A stretch of 64,000 nt of DNA from JACSRF01 sp964504445 (GCA_964504445.1 CAZDEO010000022.1:4736-68735), one strand, 5' to 3'. Positions 1 through 10,911 are shown, counted from the stretch's first letter. Numbers and translations are program-made. The notes: a model not told the origin generated them from the letters alone.

Positions 1-832
1 GCGGCAGCGAATGCAGCAAAATGGCGTCTGATTTCGCTTTGTTGACTAGCAAGTCTTTGGTGATCTTGTAGTTGGAGGGCGTCCAGCCTACTTCACCAGT
101 GCGCTCGTCGCGGGATTTGGTGTAGTCAGGCTGCACCACTGGCTCGACGAGGATGACGTCAGCTTCGGCGATAGCTTCTTCGACGTGCTCGACCTCATTG
201 AAGTTCAAGCCATACTCTTTGAAATCAGCCTTCATTTCATCGCTGAGGCGCTGCCCTTCGGGGGAAACGAAGGTGATGGGGCAGTCGAATTGGGTCAGGC
301 CATACCCCAGGGAGTGCATGGTGCGCATGCGCATGTCGCCCACAGCCAGCCATTTTAGGCCATCAATGCGCCCTTTTTCGCGCAGCACGGTGTAGAGATC
401 GGTGAGGATTTGGGTAGGATGCTCACCCCAGCCGTCGCCACCGTTGATGATGGGCACGCTGGCCCATTTAGCGGCCTCGTGGGGAGCGCCCTGCTGGAAG
501 TGACGCATGACAATGACGTCGCCGTAGAACTCCAGCATCTTGACGGTGTCTTTGATGGTTTCCTGGTAGAAGTCGCCGGCGCGGGTCATTTTGGCGTCGG
601 AGAAGCCGGTGACGCTGCCGCCAAGGCGGATCATGGCTGCTTCGTGGGCCAGGCGGGTGCGGGTGGAAGGCTGGTAGAAGGCGGTAACCAGGGTTTTGTC
701 TTTCAATAAATCGGTATTCCGCCGGTTACGGGCGATAGGTTCTAATTCTTCGGCGATCTCGAAGACACGGAAAAACTCTTGGCGTTCAAAATCTTTGAGG
801 GACAGAATGTCCCGACCTGCAAAACTTCTCAT
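1..832 (-). CDS. pyrB: Aspartate carbamoyltransferase, catalytic chain (partial, 3' end outside window)
   Basis: Catalyses carbamoyl phosphate + L-aspartate to N-carbamoyl-aspartate, the committed step of pyrimidine synthesis, in the cytoplasm. The reading frame is open from an ATG to the window edge (277 codons). It starts MRSFAGRDILSLKDF, contains the carbamoyl-phosphate loop FYQPSTRTRLAHEAA near residues 50-65, then DYTKSRDERTGEVGW, and reaches ILLHSLP, the conserved His-x-Leu-Pro carbamoyl-phosphate contact, at the edge. Only the C-terminal tail is missing. The start is supported by AAGGAG seven bases upstream of the ATG. It lies 79 bp downstream of the GntR gene on the same strand with no terminator between, so the two are probably cotranscribed. 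No other pyr gene is visible. Confidence 0.93.
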   Translation of the reverse strand, partial: MRSFAGRDILSLKDFERQEFFRVFEIAEELEPIARNRRNTDLLKDKTLVTAFYQPSTRTRLAHEAAMIRLGGSVTGFSDAKMTRAGDFYQETIKDTVKMLEFYGDVIVMRHFQQGAPHEAAKWASVPIINGGDGWGEHPTQILTDLYTVLREKGRIDGLKWLAVGDMRMRTMHSLGYGLTQFDCPITFVSPEGQRLSDEMKADFKEYGLNFNEVEHVEEAIAEADVILVEPVVQPDYTKSRDERTGEVGWTPSNYKITKDLLVNKAKSDAILLHSLP

Positions 833-911
833 GATCTTTCTCCTTGTAAATGGTGGGCAACGGCCGTACCGCGCCCGGTTTGATGGGATTAAGTTGGAAA
901 AACAAATCGCC

Positions 912-1640
912 TTACACCGCAGGCCGCCGAATCAGGCGGAAGCGGAGCAAATCATCCCGAAAACAGGATGACGATTTCAATATAGGTTCGTTGGCATCGT
1001 TATAGCCAATCTCGTACAGCGAGATGAGGGGTGTCTGGGGCTGAACGTGGAGGGTTTGCGCCAGATCTACCTCGGCCACCATAGGCACGATTTCCGACAG
1101 ATAGTAGCTGAACTGCTGACGGCCGTATTCCCACATAAACTCATACACCGGCATCACAAAATCTTCAGTGGTGTAAGGCTTCTCAATGTAGCGGGTGGGG
1201 ATGTAGTTATAAGCTAAAATCACCGGCTGGTTGTCGGCCAGGAACAGTTTGCGCACCACCAGCAGTTCTGCCCCTTCGGCCAGGTTCAATTCGGCGGCGA
1301 TGTCGGCGGCGGCGGCCTGGGTGCCAACGCTGAGAACGCGTGTCGAAGGGGTGTAGTCGTGGGCAGCTAGCATCCCTTCGTAAGACCATACCTCATCCAG
1401 ACGGGACTTAATCTGCAGGCCGGCCTCGTTGACAAAGGTCCCGGCCCCTTGCTTGCGGTAGATAACCCCCTCGATTTCCAGGCGGCTCAGAGCGTCGCGG
1501 ATGGTGGTGCGGCTGACGCCCAGGTCGGCAGCCAGATCGGTTTCGGAGGGAATACGGCCGTCTGCAAACGCATCATCCAGGATAAGCTGTTTGATGTGGG
1601 ATTTAGCCTGTTCAGTGAGGGAAGGGGTTCGTTTCAGCAT
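912..1640 (-). CDS. GntR-family (HutC/UTRA type) transcriptional regulator
   Basis: DNA-binding repressor with an N-terminal winged helix-turn-helix (residues ~8-72; DLAADLGVSRTTIRDALSRL then the wing GVIYRKQGAGTFV) and a C-terminal UTRA ligand domain (~90-240), the layout of HutC-like GntR proteins that sense small metabolites. Length (242 aa) is normal for the family. I chose the second ATG, which has ACAGG at good spacing; an in-frame ATG twelve bases earlier has none. A strong sigma70-like promoter and a palindrome overlap its own start, which suggests autoregulation. The next gene downstream is pyrB, so pyrimidine synthesis may be part of its regulon. The effector cannot be told from sequence. 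Confidence 0.88.
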   Translation of the reverse strand: MLKRTPSLTEQAKSHIKQLILDDAFADGRIPSETDLAADLGVSRTTIRDALSRLEIEGVIYRKQGAGTFVNEAGLQIKSRLDEVWSYEGMLAAHDYTPSTRVLSVGTQAAAADIAAELNLAEGAELLVVRKLFLADNQPVILAYNYIPTRYIEKPYTTEDFVMPVYEFMWEYGRQQFSYYLSEIVPMVAEVDLAQTLHVQPQTPLISLYEIGYNDANEPILKSSSCFRDDLLRFRLIRRPAV

Positions 1641-1647
1641 GAAACCT

Positions 1648-1670
1648 GTCATATCGTATGGTTGTATGAC
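1648..1670. promoter_or_regulatory. Candidate GntR operator (GTCATA-N11-TATGAC)
   Basis: A perfect 6-bp inverted repeat with an 11-bp centre spans the predicted transcription start of the GntR gene. GTATG is also repeated directly inside it. The position fits an autorepressor site. A second palindrome, GTGAC-N4-GTCAC at 1741-1754, lies upstream of the promoter. Confidence 0.45.
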
Positions 1671-1672
1671 AA

Positions 1673-1701
1673 ATTTTAGCGTGAGGGGAAACGGCCGTCA
1701 A
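1673..1701 (-). promoter_or_regulatory. Sigma70-type promoter for gntR-pyrB
   Basis: On the minus strand TTGACG and TAAAAT are separated by exactly 17 bases. Predicted transcription would start near 1666, only about 26 nt before the chosen GntR start codon. The -35 element overlaps one copy of the ACGGCCGT palindrome that is abundant in this window. Confidence 0.6.
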
Positions 1702-1949
1702 GTAAAATTGGGCAATCCTGTCAAATGTCATGGCCAAAGGGTGACATCCGTCACCTGAAGAGGTTAGGGGCGAGAGATGATAGGCAAAAACAACCGTGTC
1801 TGGGGCCAAACGGCGTTATATGACAAACATCAGTTCCTTCTCAGTCATTCGTCACTATGAAAACGGATACTCTTCATTGACAATAATCATACTCTGTCCT
1901 TTCATGCGTCTTGGGGAAACCAGTCGCACTGCATCCGAGGAGAAAACTT

Positions 1950-3134
1950 ATGCCCGCGCACAGCTTGTGGAAATACTGGGTATTGCTGCTTCTTTTACTG
2001 TTGGTGGCTTGCCAGTCAGGCAATCCAACACCAACCGCAGAAGTGAGCGCAGCCCTGCCTCAAGAAGAGGCAACAGATACCCCGGCACCAACCAACACAG
2101 CGGTGCCCCCAACGGCCGTGCCCACGGCTACCGAAACGCCAGAACCTACGGCCACAGCCACGGAAACCCCCACACCAACACCCACCATGACGCCTTCACC
2201 AACGCCTATGCCGCTGGCGCAACTGCGCGTTGAAGATGAGGCCAATAGCGCGCCGATTGCGGGAGCGTTGGTGCAATTAACAGGCAGCGAAGTTGTCACC
2301 ATGACCGAAACAACCGGTGCTGACGGCCGCGCCGCTTTTGCAGATCTGACTGGAGGAAACACGTTAACGGTCACGGTCCGTGCCGGGGGCTACCTGGAAC
2401 AGGTCACGACGCTGGAGGTGGGCGACGGCGTTAACGAACTGACCATACCCTTGCAAGCCGGTTATCTTGCCTCTATTAACATCAGCAGCGCGAATTTGCG
2501 CCGGGGTCCGGGTACGGTCTATGAATCAACCAGCGTTGTTCTGCGTGATGATGTTTTGCAAGTTGTCGGGCGCAGTACCGATGGGGAGTGGCTGGTGGTG
2601 CTTACCCCAGATGGTGAAGAAGGATGGCTGGCCACATCCCTCATGGATATAGAAATCGATCTAGATCAGTTAACGGCCGTTCCGGCCCCGCCTACGCCGA
2701 TTCCCGTAAACACCCCCACACCGGCGCCAACCGCCACCCCGGAAAACCCCTTCGCTCCCGGCGCCTTTAATGGCACCAGCCTGCGCGACAGCATGGTCAA
2801 CACGCGCTGGATTCTGGAGCAAATGGGGGGCTTGCTGGACCGCTTATACAACGGTTCGGTCGAATCTTGTGGCGAATACATGGATTACTACATTCAACTG
2901 TTGGTTAGCCCCACTTACGAGGGGGTTCCTCCTGCCTGGCAAAACGTGTATAACGAATATATTTTCGCCATCGGCAACGCCCTCACTAGAAATGATGGTG
3001 TAGCATCGCTTTGTACCAGTGGCGGTGGCGTGCTTAATGAGCAGGCATATGGCAACGCCCGGCAAAGCATCAACCAAAGCCTGGATCGCCTAAATCCAGC
3101 CATCGTCACCGCCAACGCGCTTCTGGGGCAATAA
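1950..3134 (+). CDS. SH3-domain lipoprotein of unknown function
   Basis: Predicted exported lipoprotein of 394 aa. A hydrophobic leader of seven leucines ends in lipobox LVAC with the lipidated Cys at residue 21. It is followed by a Thr-Pro-rich linker (~25-90), a carboxypeptidase-regulatory-like beta domain (~92-175; ADGRAAFADL), a bacterial SH3 domain (~180-245; NLRRGPGTVYES and DGEWLVV), a second Thr-Pro linker and a C-terminal helical region with several Cys (~280-394). The start was chosen for GAGGAG seven bases upstream; an earlier in-frame ATG lacks a ribosome site. SH3b domains commonly bind cell-wall or surface ligands. The exact role is unknown. Confidence 0.8.
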   Translation: MPAHSLWKYWVLLLLLLLVACQSGNPTPTAEVSAALPQEEATDTPAPTNTAVPPTAVPTATETPEPTATATETPTPTPTMTPSPTPMPLAQLRVEDEANSAPIAGALVQLTGSEVVTMTETTGADGRAAFADLTGGNTLTVTVRAGGYLEQVTTLEVGDGVNELTIPLQAGYLASINISSANLRRGPGTVYESTSVVLRDDVLQVVGRSTDGEWLVVLTPDGEEGWLATSLMDIEIDLDQLTAVPAPPTPIPVNTPTPAPTATPENPFAPGAFNGTSLRDSMVNTRWILEQMGGLLDRLYNGSVESCGEYMDYYIQLLVSPTYEGVPPAWQNVYNEYIFAIGNALTRNDGVASLCTSGGGVLNEQAYGNARQSINQSLDRLNPAIVTANALLGQ

Positions 3135-3151
3135 GCAGAGCCTGAAATAGC

Positions 3152-3193
3152 AAAAAACGCACTCAAGAGCTAACTCTCCTGAGCGCGTTTTTT
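3152..3193. terminator. Bidirectional rho-independent terminator
   Basis: AAAAAACGC...GCGTTTTTT with an interrupted stem (CTCAAGAG/CTCCTGAG region) sits between the converging lipoprotein and adenine deaminase genes. A-run and T-run on opposite sides allow it to work in both directions. Confidence 0.75.
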
Positions 3194-3226
3194 GTTGGGG
3201 ATCCACCGGTTTAGGGTCGGGATGCG

Positions 3227-5038
<1,812 letters not shown>

Positions 5039-5075
5039 CTCATCTCCTTCAAATAATTAACCTCAAAAACAACCC

Positions 5076-6737
5076 TCACCTGGCTTGGGGCAACCGTACC
5101 TGCACGGTTGTGCCTTCTCCTTCGGTGCTTTGCAAAGACACAACCCCTTGATGTACTTGGGCAATGAACCGTACCAGCGTTAGCCCCAAACCCACGCCCA
5201 ACTTGCCCCCGTGTACGGCTTCTTCCCCACGATAAAAATTCTCAAAAACGTGGGGCATATCAGCAACAGCAATGCCCATTCCCGTGTCCTGCACCTCTAA
5301 TACCACGTGCTGCTCTGCATCCACAAAGGTCCTTACGCTAATAGCGCCCTGAACGGTAAAAGAAACCGCATTATCTAGCATATGGACCAACATTTCTACC
5401 AATTGCTGCCAATCGCCACGCACGGCAGGCAGCTTGGGCAACAAATCAATGTTTAGCGCCAGATCCAAGGCGACCATGCGTTGCCGGTAGGCATTCACCG
5501 CAGCCAAGACGACGCTGTTTAAGTCAACCAGGGTTAAATCTAAAGAAGACCGCAGCAAGTTTGCCTGGGCCAGGCGAACTAAACCTTCTACCAATTTCAC
5601 CAGGTGCCGCGTTTGTTCCTTAAGCACCTGCAAATAGTGAACCTGTTTTTCGGGCTGCGTGTGTTCCCACAAGTCCAAATACAATGCCAGGTTTGTTACG
5701 GGACTCAGCAGTTCCTGGGTCATGCTATCTAGCAGTTCTGACTTAAACTCTCCCAGGGCTTGCAGCCACACATAGGCCTCCGTCAAGGCTTCCGTACGCT
5801 CAATGAGGCGCTGTTCTTCATTAAGCACCTGGTCTTGGAGGCGAGCACGTTCGATGGCGATGGCGGCCTGTCTGGTAAAGATCATAGCAATATCCGCCTC
5901 GGCTTCACCATACCGGTAGGGTTGGTCACAGCTTAAATTGAGTATGCCCACAATTTCTGACTGGATAATGAGCGGAATACCCATCCAGCAACGAATGTGG
6001 CTGGTTTTGGGCAGTGGCTGCCAGTGCGGATCTTGGGTAGTGTCGCCAATAATCACCGGGGCGCGCGAGGCGAAAACGCGCTGAAGGTGCCAGAATTTGT
6101 CTAAAGGAACCTTGGTACCTTTTTGTCCACCGGTGTGAATGCTGCGCTGGGCAACGCTTTGCAAATAATTGTCTTGCAAAAGCATGATGGAAGCATTGTC
6201 GTAGGGAAGTACGCGGGCTAGCTGGTCTAGAATTTGTTCCAACACGTCGTCGCGCTGTAGGCTTTTGTTGGAGGCTTGCATAATCTGGCGCAGGGTCTCA
6301 ACCAGGGTGTGCTGTTGGTTCGTGGTCTGAGCCTGCTCTTGGGTGATGTGATCAAGCCTGTCTTGTAACTGTTGGTTGCGTTCGACTATCTCTTTTAGGC
6401 GCAGTTGGATGCGCACGCGGACCAGAAGCTCTGATTGGTTGAAGGGTTTGCACAGGTAATCATCGGCGCCGGCCGTCAAGGCGCGGCTACCCGCCTGGTG
6501 ATCGGGCACGAGGGCGATGATAGGGACACGTTGAGGCAGGTGTCGGGCCAGGGTTGTCTTAATTTGGGGTGGGGCCACGCTAAGAATGAGCAGATCGGTG
6601 TCATCTGGGATTGTGGCGGTGCCGGGCGTAACGGCTGTTACGCGGTAACCGTGGCTTTGCAAGGTAGCCGTCACCACCATATGCAAAGCCAACTCCTCAT
6701 CAACCAACACCACGTGTGCACTCATGATCCCATCCAT
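5076..6737 (-). CDS. Receiver-GAF-histidine kinase-like protein lacking phospho-sites
   Basis: Layout: receiver-like domain (~1-125), coiled linker, GAF (~165-305), HisKA-like helices (~325-400) and HATPase (~430-550). The ATP-binding part looks intact (HMLDNA N-box, DTGMGIA, GVGLGLTLVRF). The H-box reads MTQELLSPVT, with Gln where the phospho-accepting His should be; the codon is CAG. The receiver has Ser in place of its phospho-accepting Asp (DLLILSVAPP), though the acidic pair and Lys (CKPFN) remain. Its GAF domain closely resembles the second GAF of the upstream protein, so it likely arose by duplication. The first ATG is used; a GTG nine bases earlier is possible. It may be an allosteric partner or pseudokinase. 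Confidence 0.85.
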   Translation of the reverse strand: MDGIMSAHVVLVDEELALHMVVTATLQSHGYRVTAVTPGTATIPDDTDLLILSVAPPQIKTTLARHLPQRVPIIALVPDHQAGSRALTAGADDYLCKPFNQSELLVRVRIQLRLKEIVERNQQLQDRLDHITQEQAQTTNQQHTLVETLRQIMQASNKSLQRDDVLEQILDQLARVLPYDNASIMLLQDNYLQSVAQRSIHTGGQKGTKVPLDKFWHLQRVFASRAPVIIGDTTQDPHWQPLPKTSHIRCWMGIPLIIQSEIVGILNLSCDQPYRYGEAEADIAMIFTRQAAIAIERARLQDQVLNEEQRLIERTEALTEAYVWLQALGEFKSELLDSMTQELLSPVTNLALYLDLWEHTQPEKQVHYLQVLKEQTRHLVKLVEGLVRLAQANLLRSSLDLTLVDLNSVVLAAVNAYRQRMVALDLALNIDLLPKLPAVRGDWQQLVEMLVHMLDNAVSFTVQGAISVRTFVDAEQHVVLEVQDTGMGIAVADMPHVFENFYRGEEAVHGGKLGVGLGLTLVRFIAQVHQGVVSLQSTEGEGTTVQVRLPQAR

Positions 6738-6755
6738 CTTGGCCACAACCGGTTG

Positions 6756-8936
6756 TCATGCCGGAGGCAGCCACACAAAAAAGGTAGACCCGGCATCAAC
6801 CTCGCTTTCCAGATCGATTTTACCGTGATGCACTTCTACAATCTCGCGCACGATGGCCAACCCCAAACCCGTCCCCGGTTTAGAAAGCTGACCGGTTCGC
6901 TCACCCCGATAAAAGCGATCAAAGAGAAACGGCCGTTCCTGCTCCAAAATCCCCATACCCGTATCCTTCACCGTCAGTTGCACCATCTTTGTGGCAGCAT
7001 CCCAGGCCGTTGTTACCCATACGCCACCTTGGGAGGTGTAATTAATGGCGTTTACAACCAAATTGGTAACCACCTGTTCAATCTGCGTTTGATGCCCCCA
7101 AACCGGAGGTAAATCGGCAGCCGTTTCACATTTCAAGAACAAATTGGCGGCCTGCGCTTGTGGACGATACTGTTGCACTACCTGTAGGACCAGTTGGTTG
7201 AAGTCTAAAGCGGCAAAGGAAACGGCCATTTTCTCCTGTTCCAGCTTCGACAAACTAAGAATATCGGAGATAAGCGTCCCCAAACGATCTGCTTGGCTCT
7301 TTACCACCTGAATATATCGCTCCTGCTTTTCGCCAGTCACCTGTTGGATCAAATCCAGGTACAGCTTTAAGCTGGTTACCGGTGTACGTAGTTCGTGGGT
7401 AACATCAGAAACAAATTTAGACTTCAAGCGGTCCAACTCTTGCAAGCGCGCATTCGCCAACGCCAGCTCTTTGGTCCGTTCCGCCACCCGCCGTTCCAAA
7501 TCGGCCGCATACGCTTGCTGTTGCGCGTAGAGGCGCGCATTCTCAATGGCAATCGCTGCCTGCCCGGCAAAGGTGGAAGCCACCTGGGCATCCATAGCCG
7601 CATAAAACCCCGGCTCGGTATGGTTCAAATTTAGAATGCCAACAATGTGGTCCTGAATCATCATTGGTACGCCCATCCAACAGCGAATCAAATCAGTTTC
7701 TGGTGCAGGCTGCCAACGGCCGTCAACGGCCGTGTCCGCAATAATGAGCGGGTTACACATATCCAGCAGTTGCTGAATGTGCGGCAAATCATTCACCGGT
7801 AGTTCCATCGCTTGCTTCACCTGAGGATGCAAAGAGCGATAAGCCACACTCTGCAACACCTCCCCCTGCAACAGCATGATAGACGCACTATCATAAGCCA
7901 CTACTCGCCGCAACTGTTCCAAAATCAAAGCTAACACTTGCTCACGATCCAGGCTGCTGTTCAACGCAGCCGCCACTTCACGCAGCGTCTCAGCCAACTC
8001 TCGCTGCCTACGCTCCCCCTCCAACAAGCGAATTCTCGCCATGGCCAACGAAATTTGCCCCACCGCTTGCTCCGCCCGCGAAATCTCATCTGTAGAGAAG
8101 TAATGCGGTTTAGAAAACGCAATGATTGCCGCCCCCAACTTTTGCTCCCCCACAGCCAGGGGCAACACCAGCAGCGAGTGCGCAGGTAAAATCTGCAGCA
8201 AACGCCGGCTGACATATGCCGAATTCTTAGCATCATTAATCACCAGCATACGCCCCGTTTGCACCACGGTTGACGTCAGCGTTGCTTCATTTTTATCTGA
8301 GCGCACAGACCGATATAGTTTGTGCATATCTTCATGCGCCGCTACTGGTATCGCCTGCTTTGTAGCGGCATCCCACATAGAAATATATGCCCCGTCTGCC
8401 CGCAGCAGCTTCATCAATAAGTTGGCCTGCACATGCAACATTTGTTCATCATCTAAAATGGTGGCAGCAGCATAAGTAATTTGATTAAGCTGATCCAGAT
8501 ATTTTTGCTTTTCTTCACGCTCCCGGCGAACAGACGCTTCAGCAATCTCGCGACGCACAGCACCCACCAGGCGAATCATGTCATTTTTCACAACATAATC
8601 ATGCGCGCCCGCCTGCATGGCAGCTAATGCCCCTTTTTCACCAATGTCCTCTGAGACAATAATAAAAGGAATGTCATACCCACGCTCGCGCATAATGTTC
8701 AGCGCGGCCAGAGCGCTGAATCGGGCCAACACATGGTCAGCCAGAACGAGGTCCCAAGCTTCTTCTTCAAGGGCCAAGAGCAAACTGGGGGCATCCACTA
8801 CCTGACGGTATAGAAACTTGTAACCGCCCTGGCGCAAAGTACGCAAAACCAACTCCAAATCATCGTTGTTATCTTCGACGATCAGTACGCGTATCTGTTT
8901 GACGTATGGATATGCAAATCTGCCGGTATCTGTCAT
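6756..8936 (-). CDS. Hybrid sensor histidine kinase (receiver-GAF-GAF-HisKA-HATPase)
   Basis: Cytoplasmic, no membrane segments. N-terminal receiver (VLIVEDNNDD acidic residues, phospho-Asp in DLVLADH, Lys in VVKND), two GAF domains (~165-310 and ~320-480), a coiled coil, then HisKA with intact H-box SDVTHELRTPVTSLK (~500) and HATPase with VVNAINYTS N-box, DTGMGI and GTGLGLAIVRE. GAF domains usually bind small molecules or chromophores, but the ligand is not evident. The start is an ATG; a GTG nine codons earlier is equally open and neither has a clear ribosome site. The degenerate paralog starts about 20 bases after its stop and adenine deaminase follows, suggesting one transcript. Confidence 0.9.
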   Translation of the reverse strand: MTDTGRFAYPYVKQIRVLIVEDNNDDLELVLRTLRQGGYKFLYRQVVDAPSLLLALEEEAWDLVLADHVLARFSALAALNIMRERGYDIPFIIVSEDIGEKGALAAMQAGAHDYVVKNDMIRLVGAVRREIAEASVRREREEKQKYLDQLNQITYAAATILDDEQMLHVQANLLMKLLRADGAYISMWDAATKQAIPVAAHEDMHKLYRSVRSDKNEATLTSTVVQTGRMLVINDAKNSAYVSRRLLQILPAHSLLVLPLAVGEQKLGAAIIAFSKPHYFSTDEISRAEQAVGQISLAMARIRLLEGERRQRELAETLREVAAALNSSLDREQVLALILEQLRRVVAYDSASIMLLQGEVLQSVAYRSLHPQVKQAMELPVNDLPHIQQLLDMCNPLIIADTAVDGRWQPAPETDLIRCWMGVPMMIQDHIVGILNLNHTEPGFYAAMDAQVASTFAGQAAIAIENARLYAQQQAYAADLERRVAERTKELALANARLQELDRLKSKFVSDVTHELRTPVTSLKLYLDLIQQVTGEKQERYIQVVKSQADRLGTLISDILSLSKLEQEKMAVSFAALDFNQLVLQVVQQYRPQAQAANLFLKCETAADLPPVWGHQTQIEQVVTNLVVNAINYTSQGGVWVTTAWDAATKMVQLTVKDTGMGILEQERPFLFDRFYRGERTGQLSKPGTGLGLAIVREIVEVHHGKIDLESEVDAGSTFFVWLPPA

Positions 8937-9091
8937 AGAGGTGCTCTGATCTTGAATAGTCACAGCTTTGTTGATGTTTGGTCTCCCACATTACGGTTAC
9001 CTGGAACATCATAACATATTTTGGCAGGGTAGCAGCAGACGGGATAGGGAAGTTGGGAAGAATGGGGAGAAAACAGCCACCCCTTCGCCAC

Positions 9092-10834
9092 TCATCTCTG
9101 GCCTAAAAAGGTATGCAGCTCTGCCAACGCCACCAGATGACCTTCTGCGGCGTTACGTCGCTTCACCTCCACACTATTCTGCTCCAAATTACGGCTGCTC
9201 ACCGTCACCCGCCAGGGGATGCCAAGCAAGTCGGCGTCCTTAAACTTGACGCCGGCGCTAGCTTCGCGGTCATCGTAGAGCACCTCAAAACCCGCCTGCT
9301 GCAAAGTAGTATAGAGCGCCTCAGCTGCGGCCAACACCTCCACGCCTTTGCCCAAGTGCAGCAAATGGACTTGATAAGGAGCCACGCTTTCCGGCCAGAT
9401 TATGCCGTCGGCATCGTGGTGTTTTTCTACGATCACGGCCATCAACCGGTCTAAACCAATGCCATAGGACCCCATAAAAATGGGCTGCGGCTGGCCCCTT
9501 TCGTCCAGATAGGTAGCATTAACGGCCGTGCTGTACCGCGTGCCTAGCTTGAAACAATGCCCCACCTCAATGGCGCGTTGCGCAGTCAAAGTCCCGCCAC
9601 AGTTGGTACACAAGTGGCCTGTGTCGGCCTGGGCAATATCGGCTATCTGGCTCACGGCAAAATCACGGGGATAGTTGGCGCCAGTGTAATGATAGCCATC
9701 TTCATTGGCGCCCACGACAAAATTACCCCCGGCTGTAATGGATTCGTCAGCCAGCACATACACCCCTTCGGCGGCAAGATTGGGGGCAACCGCTAAACCA
9801 GCAGGAGACGCGTAGCCCGGTGCGCCCCCGGCAGCCACAATCTCTGCATCGGTGGCGGGGCGCAGCAGACCACCGCCCAAAGCATTCAGCAGTTTAACTT
9901 CGTTAATTTCCAGGTCACCGCGCACCAGGGCAAAGAGGAAACGGCCGTTGCCCTTCTCCCCCCTAACCAACTCGCTTTCCGGCGTCCACCAGTAAAAGAC
10001 CGCCTTCAGCGTCTGGCTGGTAGGCACGCCCACAAAAGCAGCCACATCAGCAATGGTTGCACAGTTCGGCGTCGCCACTTTCGTCAACTGATCCAGCGTG
10101 GCTGGGGCAATCCCCTGGCGTACAAAAACCGCCGCCTCCACGTTTGCGGCATACGCGCATCCTGTACAAGCAATGAAGGTATCCTCCCCGCTTTCAAGGG
10201 GCACCACAAACTCGTGAGAGCTTTTCCCCCCCATGGCCCCCACGTCAGCATTAATAGCCCGCGCTGGCGTGCCCACGCGGGCAAAAATAGTGTGGTATGC
10301 TTGCAACATAGCGGGGTAGTAATCATCCAAAGCCGCTTCACTGGTGTCTAACGTATAGGCATCCTTCATCACAAACTCGCGCAGCCGCAGCAGTCCACCT
10401 CTGGCCCGCGGCTCGTCGCGGAATTTTTTGCTAATGTGGTACACCATGCGCGGCAAATCGCGGTAACTTTCAATTTCGCGTAAAGCCAGGTCTACGACGA
10501 CCTCTTCGTGGGTGGCAGAAAGCGCATATTCCCGATTACCGCCAGCGGCGACCTTCATCAACACGTCTACCGTGTGCCAGCGCCCGGTGGCCTGCCACAA
10601 CGCGGCGGGGTGCAGGTTAGGCATCCACATCTCTTGCCCGCCAATGGCGTCCATTTCTTCCGCCAAAATGCGCCAAATTTTACGGATGACGCGGTAACCC
10701 AACGGCATGAAGGTATAAATGCCCGCCCCCACCGGTCGCACGTAGTTGGCGCGGATCAGCAGCTGGTGGCTAACCGTTTCGGCGTCTGCCGGGGCTTCAC
10801 GCAAAGTTTTGCCAAACGCTTTTGAAAGTCGCAT
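9092..10834 (-). CDS. proS: Prolyl-tRNA synthetase, bacterial type with editing domain
   Basis: Class II aminoacyl-tRNA synthetase charging tRNA-Pro. 580 aa, typical for bacterial ProRS (~570). Motif 1 region begins with GAGIYTFMPLGYRVI, motif 2 FRDEPRARGGLLRLREFVMKD, an INS editing domain (~235-390, ATPNCATIADVAAFVGV) between motifs 2 and 3, motif 3 GSYGIGLDRLMAV, and an anticodon-binding C-terminus. The start was chosen at MRLSKAFGKTL, preceded by AAAGGGG. A longer frame would run back into a terminator-like hairpin and is not credible. It lies 77 bp downstream of a second, archaeal-type ProRS gene, an unusual arrangement. Confidence 0.94.
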   Translation of the reverse strand: MRLSKAFGKTLREAPADAETVSHQLLIRANYVRPVGAGIYTFMPLGYRVIRKIWRILAEEMDAIGGQEMWMPNLHPAALWQATGRWHTVDVLMKVAAGGNREYALSATHEEVVVDLALREIESYRDLPRMVYHISKKFRDEPRARGGLLRLREFVMKDAYTLDTSEAALDDYYPAMLQAYHTIFARVGTPARAINADVGAMGGKSSHEFVVPLESGEDTFIACTGCAYAANVEAAVFVRQGIAPATLDQLTKVATPNCATIADVAAFVGVPTSQTLKAVFYWWTPESELVRGEKGNGRFLFALVRGDLEINEVKLLNALGGGLLRPATDAEIVAAGGAPGYASPAGLAVAPNLAAEGVYVLADESITAGGNFVVGANEDGYHYTGANYPRDFAVSQIADIAQADTGHLCTNCGGTLTAQRAIEVGHCFKLGTRYSTAVNATYLDERGQPQPIFMGSYGIGLDRLMAVIVEKHHDADGIIWPESVAPYQVHLLHLGKGVEVLAAAEALYTTLQQAGFEVLYDDREASAGVKFKDADLLGIPWRVTVSSRNLEQNSVEVKRRNAAEGHLVALAELHTFLGQR

Positions 10835-10852
10835 CACAATCCCCTTTGGTAC

Positions 10853-10880
10853 AAAAAAGGGCAGGTAATGGCCTGCCCCT
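10853..10880 (-). terminator. Intrinsic terminator or attenuator between the two proS genes
   Basis: On the minus strand GGGCAGG, a 6-nt loop and CCTGCCC are followed directly by TTTTTT. The hairpin ends only about 19 nt before the bacterial-type proS start codon. It may simply end the upstream transcript, or it may control read-through into the second gene. No T-box sequence is recognisable in the short leader. Confidence 0.75.
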
Positions 10881-10911
10881 TGCACACATTCACAGATCTT
10901 CCCTGTTTAGG

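Larger units (their letters stand above)
1641..1949. other. 309-bp divergent intergenic region
   Basis: Contains the gntR promoter and operator-like palindromes described separately. On the plus side there is a perfect TTGACA at 1877-1882, but no good -10 element at the right distance, so the lipoprotein promoter is uncertain. No conserved small ORF is evident. Confidence 0.5.

Noticed and set aside
8964..9091. Promoter or terminator between the sensor kinase and proS
   Set aside because: TATGTT/TATGAT-like sequences are present, but no -35 at suitable distance and no stem with T-run could be supported.
10835..10885. 17-codon extension of the bacterial-type ProRS
   Set aside because: It would translate through the terminator-like hairpin; family N-termini start at MRLSKAFGKTL.
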